NCBI GenBank assembly: GCA_028288385.1
Contig: JAQBNX010000058.1
Location: 1-10,623 of the forward strand
Source of the DNA: Spirosoma sp.
GTDB lineage: Bacteria; Bacteroidota; Bacteroidia; Cytophagales; Spirosomataceae
Direction of reading: 5' to 3'
Length of the DNA stretch: 10,623 bases
Part shown: one piece after another, positions 7,383 through 10,623 of the stretch
How positions within the stretch are numbered: position 1 is the first letter of the stretch
Layout of the letters: every line of letters begins with the position of its first letter
The notes under the pieces: model-generated
Told to the model about the DNA's origin: nothing
Database searches by the model: none
The model's input: only the letters and a program-made list of their open reading frames with translations
Position numbers and translations under genes: made by a program

Positions 7383-8312
7383 TCATCTAAGCGTCCTTGC
7401 CGCGATGTCAGTGAAGGTTGCAATCTGATTAATCCGATCCTTTGCTGTTACGTTGCTACGCAGGTTTAGCCGGGTGTAAACGTGCAGATCTGATTCGACA
7501 AATTCAACCGCAATTGGTACACCGTTGGCCGCGGAAACACCCTTGTAAATTAATACGGCACTCACCGGATCGGCCGAAGAATCTTTGCTTGACTTATATA
7601 CTTTTAGATTACAGTTTGGGGGAAGCTGGATGCCTTTCTCCAGGTCTTTCCGCACGATGGTGAGCAGGCTTTGCAATTCCTGCAGGGTTTCCTGGGGTCG
7701 GAACCGGTAATACACTTTATCTTCTGCCGCCGACTGATCGGTCTCAACGTAACCCAGCATGGGGCCAAATACCTTAATCAGCGACAGTGTTTTGTCGGAA
7801 GGAATCACGATGGGATCAACGAGCAGCACATTGCGGGGAATGAGACGATTGGCAAAATACCCCGACGCCACCAACTCCAGTAACAGGGCACCACTGGTCG
7901 AAGAACCCAACAGGCTGATGTTTTGGTAACCCGCTTTCTCCAGCCGATCGTATTCATCCATTATGGCAGACTGCCAATCGTGCCAGCTCGATTTTTTGAA
8001 TTCTTCGTAGCTGCGGCCGTGACCACCTAGCAACACCTGCGATAAGAGAAAATCGGTTCGGCCTGCCGCCCAAGTTCGCAACTCATCCCACTCAAAAGTG
8101 GTGGCAGTGTAACCATGGCAGGCAATGATAACCGGTTTTCGGGCTTGCTCAAGAGTTGGGTTCGGAATTGCTTTTGAGATGAGGTAGCTCTCCGGCTTGT
8201 AAATCGACGGGTCAAACAACGTTCCCCCGTCGAGCATATCTTTCGTGATGGTTGGCTCTGAGGAGCAGGCCACTCCAACGATCATAACCAGCAGGCTAAT
8301 GATTATTTTCAT
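7383..8312 (-). CDS. Lipid-anchored alpha/beta hydrolase (esterase/lipase-like)
   Basis: 309-residue predicted lipoprotein. A short hydrophobic signal ends in a lipobox with the lipidated Cys16 (VGVAC), followed by Ser-Ser-Glu. It should therefore be anchored in the inner or outer membrane, facing the periplasm or the surface. The mature part is an alpha/beta hydrolase: the HG oxyanion-hole pair is His66-Gly67 (IIACHGYTA), GGHGRS lies at 96-101, and the nucleophile elbow is LLGSSTSGALL with Ser138. The acid is most likely Asp248 (SSADPVSA) and the base His277 (ESDLHVYTR), in the order and spacing expected for esterases and monoacylglycerol-lipase-like enzymes. The elbow is unusual: aligned with GxSxG it reads G-S-S-T-S, so the second Gly is a Ser. 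The substrate is unknown, with an acyl or ester bond the likely target. It starts 12 bases behind the beta-barrel gene, which suggests a shared transcript and perhaps shared work at the outer membrane. Confidence 0.85.
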   Translation of the reverse strand: MKIIISLLVMIVGVACSSEPTITKDMLDGGTLFDPSIYKPESYLISKAIPNPTLEQARKPVIIACHGYTATTFEWDELRTWAAGRTDFLLSQVLLGGHGRSYEEFKKSSWHDWQSAIMDEYDRLEKAGYQNISLLGSSTSGALLLELVASGYFANRLIPRNVLLVDPIVIPSDKTLSLIKVFGPMLGYVETDQSAAEDKVYYRFRPQETLQELQSLLTIVRKDLEKGIQLPPNCNLKVYKSSKDSSADPVSAVLIYKGVSAANGVPIAVEFVESDLHVYTRLNLRSNVTAKDRINQIATFTDIAARTLR

Positions 8313-8324
8313 GTCAGTTTTAAT

Positions 8325-8912
8325 TTATTTCAGGATATTCCAGGTAACACTCGTCTGCACGAAAACTGGATACAGCGTACCTGGGCCGGTCACTCCGTTG
8401 CCGGTCAAGAGGTTATAACCAATAGATGCGTTGATTTTGAGCGGTATGTTGGGACAGAAACAAAGGCCCAGTTCGGGCGAAGCCAGCAGAGATGTTCTGG
8501 GCAGTACGTCGAACATAGCATCGTCATAATCGGCTTTAAAATAACCCACGTTTGCTTTGACCAGCGGTCGAATTAACCTGTTTGGTCGAAAGTAGTAGGC
8601 CGCGTGGAACAAGACATTATCCTGTTTAATGGCGTTTGAGCTCAGGGCCGTACCTAACCGGGACGTTACGTAGCTCAGCCCAAAATATAAGCGTTTAGCA
8701 AATAATTTCTGGTTGGTGTACTGGGCGGTGATGCCATTTTCAGCATAGAGATTAATGCTTTTCTGAAGCCGAATGCCTACATCCAGTATGGCTCCATTTG
8801 ATTTTGTTGTCTGGTTGTCCTGCCCAATGGAAGGCGAATAAGCCAGCCAGACAAAGAAAAAGCCACTTAGGAATCTGTATAATTTCGTCCTTACCAGGTG
8901 TTGAAAGCGCAT
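8325..8912 (-). CDS. Small outer-membrane beta-barrel-like protein
   Basis: 195-residue exported protein. A long signal peptide (basic RTK and R residues, then a hydrophobic core around 14-27) should be cut near residue 31 (PSIGQ). The rest has the alternating polar/hydrophobic and aromatic pattern of amphipathic strands (AILDVGIRLQ, RLYFGLSYV, VLFHAAYYFR, ANVGYFKADY, NASIGYNLL, VFVQTSVTW). Roughly eight strands would fit a small OmpA/OmpX-size barrel of the porin-like families common in Bacteroidota. The protein ends W-N-I-L-K, not in the usual terminal Phe or Tyr, so the last strand is slightly atypical. No catalytic motif is seen. It is the first gene of a tight leftward run and is followed after 12 bases by the hydrolase lipoprotein. 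Assignment as a barrel is inference from pattern, not from a recognised family signature. Confidence 0.75.
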   Translation of the reverse strand: MRFQHLVRTKLYRFLSGFFFVWLAYSPSIGQDNQTTKSNGAILDVGIRLQKSINLYAENGITAQYTNQKLFAKRLYFGLSYVTSRLGTALSSNAIKQDNVLFHAAYYFRPNRLIRPLVKANVGYFKADYDDAMFDVLPRTSLLASPELGLCFCPNIPLKINASIGYNLLTGNGVTGPGTLYPVFVQTSVTWNILK

Positions 8913-9093
8913 AAACGTTCAAGTATGAAGTGGTGGCGAAGTGCTGATGAGTCAGTTTGATTTTTCTGGAAATACGTTACGAACAAACTGCTGACAATCT
9001 ATTGATAGTTTATCAATTAGTCGCCAACTGCTCATTGAACAGCAATTGGTATTTAGCCAACGGTAAGTTTATGGATTAGCCCGACCTATAAAT
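8913..9093. other. Promoter-bearing intergenic region of the barrel-hydrolase run
   Basis: This stretch between the terminator hairpin and the barrel gene should hold the promoter for the leftward run. On the minus strand the best -7 candidate I find is TACCGTTG (rc of 9058-9065), one mismatch from TAnnTTTG, without a visible -33 element. It also holds two inverted repeats: ATTGATA-GTT-TATCAAT at 9001-9017 and the imperfect CCAACTGCT / AGCAATTGG pair at about 9024-9048. No gene is seen. Confidence 0.4.
9001..9017. repeat. Perfect 7-bp inverted repeat, possible operator
   Basis: The sequence ATTGATA-GTT-TATCAAT is a perfect dyad with a three-base centre. It lies about 90 bases upstream of the barrel start codon. 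Dyads of this size are typical of binding sites for dimeric regulators, but no regulator gene lies in the window and an AT-rich dyad this short can arise by chance. Confidence 0.3.
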
Positions 9094-9132
9094 AAAAATT
9101 CCCGCACTCAATCATTGAGTGCGGGAATTTTT
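9094..9132 (-). terminator. Rho-independent terminator of the UxaB-like gene
   Basis: A perfect 18-bp inverted repeat (9094-9111 with 9115-9132) around a three-base loop, with a GC-rich middle (CCCGCACTC). Read leftward, the stem ends in TTTTT and continues into TTTATAGG, giving the U-tract that an intrinsic terminator needs. It lies 39 bases after the stop codon of the reductase gene and isolates it from the barrel-hydrolase run. Because the arms also end in A/T runs on the other side, weak termination in the plus direction is possible. Confidence 0.9.
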
Positions 9133-9171
9133 GCCGTATACGGGGCAATCGGCTACGTCAGTTACGTCCTG

Positions 9172-10623
9172 CTATAACGATTCTTTTAGGGTTTTGCCGG
9201 CTCCATTAGCCACCAGCGCCCGAAGGTTTTCTGTCACTGCATCCACAAACCCTGGCAAGGCGCTTAAATCGGCTTGCCAGAGCGTCAGGTCCGACAGCAC
9301 ACTCTTCACAAACGTGCTGATCGTGTCAGGTTTACTGATTTTAACCGTTTTCCAATCACCATAGAAATAAGCCGCCCGTTCGTCCCGAATGGGATAGGTA
9401 AGCATCCCACTTCCAACGGGAACCTCACCAAAGAACTGACCTTTCTCTTCCCGAATGGCTTTCATAAACAAGAGGTAAGCCGCAAAACCCAGCGCCATGC
9501 GTTTCGGTACGGCATTAAACTGGGCATAGTACCGTTGGATTGTCGCTACGTTACGAGCCTGCATCTTAGCCGTTTCCTGAAGGGAAATATTAAGCAGCAG
9601 GTGGTCGAGGTGGGGGTTCCTAAAGCGGTCGAGTACATCATGGGCGAACTGGACAACGGCCGCTTTATCCATGCCTGGGGTGCCATAGTCCGGCACGGTC
9701 GGTACGATTTCATCGAGCATCAGCGACTCAACAAACCGGCTCATAGCGGGGTGTTGCATTTCGTCGGCAACGGTCTCCAAGCCAAGCAGGTATCCCAGGG
9801 GCATAGTGAGCGTGTGGGTGCCGTTGAGCACCCGCAGTTTACGTTCGCGGTAAAAGTTGATGTCCTCATCGATGATAATTTCTGGGGTTGAGGCATCGGC
9901 GAAGGAAAGCGTTTTACGGACCCGGTCATCGCCTTCTATGGCCCAAAGGTGATAGGGCTCAGTAAAGGTCAGCAATTCATCTTCGTAGCCAGTCTGTGCT
10001 TGTAGCGTTTGTTTGGCTTCCTCGGTCGGGCGCGTTACAATGCGGTCAACGAGCGAGTTGCAGAATCGGACGTGAAATTTAAGCCATTTGGTGAACAGCT
10101 TACCCAATTCATTATGCACCGCTAATTTCTCTACGGCTTCGCGGAGCTTTAGTCCATTGTCGGTCACTAATTCAGTGGGCACCACCACTAATCCCTTGGC
10201 TTTTGAGCCGCCGACGCTGCGGAATCGTTCGTATAAAAATGACGTCAGTTTTGCCGGAAACGATACCGGAGGCCGCTGAAAAATGCTTTCCTCTACGTAG
10301 TTCAATCCAACCTCGGTGGTGTTGGAGAGAATGATTTGTAGGTTTGGGTTGCGGGCAATGCGCAGCACCTCCTCCCACTGCGTCTGAGCTGCCAGAACCC
10401 GGCTCACGGCCGAAACAATGACTGTCTCAGCTACGTCCTTACCCTGCTGAACGCCCCGAACGGCCACCGTGTAAAGATTATCCTGCTCCGAGAACTCATC
10501 GGTCTGGCTGTCAGTCGATTTTACGATAACAATGGAGCCGTTGAACCGTCCCTGTGCGTTGGCCTTATTCACCAGGTAATCGGGGAGACCGCGTAGCAGC
10601 ACACCAGTGCCAAATTGCAGAAT
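9172..10623 (-). CDS. uxaB: Tagaturonate reductase / altronate oxidoreductase (N terminus cut by right edge)
   Basis: Cytosolic NAD-dependent enzyme of the galacturonate pathway: it reduces D-tagaturonate to D-altronate. It belongs to the long-chain mannitol dehydrogenase family. 483 codons are visible. The frame stays open to the window edge and begins ILQFGTGVLLRGLPDY, the first strand and glycine turn of the N-terminal Rossmann fold, so about 20 residues with the true start are missing. A GTG at 10602 lies inside this motif and is not a start. The family's K-x4-N-x2-H catalytic motif is present as KLRVLNGTH (codons at 9840-9814), with PLGYLLGLETVADE following. NNT-type nucleotide contacts appear as ILSNTTEVGLNY. 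UxaB is preferred over mannitol dehydrogenase or fructuronate reductase because of overall likeness to Bacteroidota UxaB, but the paralogues are similar. A strong terminator follows the TAG stop. Neighbouring pathway genes would lie to the right, outside the window. Confidence 0.87.
   Translation of the reverse strand: MLQFGTGVLLRGLPDYLVNKANAQGRFNGSIVIVKSTDSQTDEFSEQDNLYTVAVRGVQQGKDVAETVIVSAVSRVLAAQTQWEEVLRIARNPNLQIILSNTTEVGLNYVEESIFQRPPVSFPAKLTSFLYERFRSVGGSKAKGLVVVPTELVTDNGLKLREAVEKLAVHNELGKLFTKWLKFHVRFCNSLVDRIVTRPTEEAKQTLQAQTGYEDELLTFTEPYHLWAIEGDDRVRKTLSFADASTPEIIIDEDINFYRERKLRVLNGTHTLTMPLGYLLGLETVADEMQHPAMSRFVESLMLDEIVPTVPDYGTPGMDKAAVVQFAHDVLDRFRNPHLDHLLLNISLQETAKMQARNVATIQRYYAQFNAVPKRMALGFAAYLLFMKAIREEKGQFFGEVPVGSGMLTYPIRDERAAYFYGDWKTVKISKPDTISTFVKSVLSDLTLWQADLSALPGFVDAVTENLRALVANGAGKTLKESL

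Noticed and set aside
9274..9891. A 205-codon open frame on the plus strand opposite the UxaB-like gene
   Set aside because: It lies wholly antisense to a gene with clear catalytic motifs. Its protein has no recognisable motif and a composition typical of antisense frames.

Overview
The window looks like ordinary chromosome from a Bacteroidota bacterium, most likely a Cytophagales member of the Spirosoma type. The reasons are roughly half G+C (judged by eye), almost no Shine-Dalgarno sequences, a match to the Bacteroidota -7 box (TAnnTTTG), an ArgH and a UxaB-like protein of the Bacteroidota type, and a small exported beta-barrel protein. The genus is inference. I see no RNA genes, insertion sequences, phage structural genes or CRISPR arrays.

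Left block (1-3324, all minus strand): a small YdcZ/DUF606 membrane protein, a stand-alone RecB-like PD-(D/E)XK nuclease, an MFS exporter and the 5' part of argH (argininosuccinate lyase, cut by the window edge). They run in one direction with gaps of about 15 to 75 bases and may form one transcription unit. A perfect -7 box lies at 3368-3375, just upstream of the first gene. Divergent from it at 3489-4481 (plus) is a ten-helix permease of the ureide permease (UPS) type, so two drug/metabolite-superfamily transporters sit head to head.

Middle block (4515-8912, all minus strand, in transcription order): a small outer-membrane beta-barrel protein, a lipid-anchored alpha/beta hydrolase 12 bases behind it, a DinB-superfamily metalloprotein, an unknown six-helix membrane protein and, after a 234-base gap, an exported protein that resembles six-hairpin (alpha/alpha-toroid) glycosidases. 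The first four are packed closely enough to be an operon. The barrel and the lipoprotein are the most convincing functional pair.

Right block (9172-10623, minus strand): a tagaturonate reductase / altronate oxidoreductase (UxaB-like) whose first residues lie beyond the right edge, followed by a perfect 18-bp terminator hairpin at 9094-9132 that separates it from the middle block.

Nothing here is clearly a new multi-gene system. The best leads are the solitary RecB-like nuclease, the hydrolase lipoprotein with a non-standard nucleophile elbow paired with a barrel, the unrecognised exported protein, and the divergent YdcZ/UPS transporter pair.
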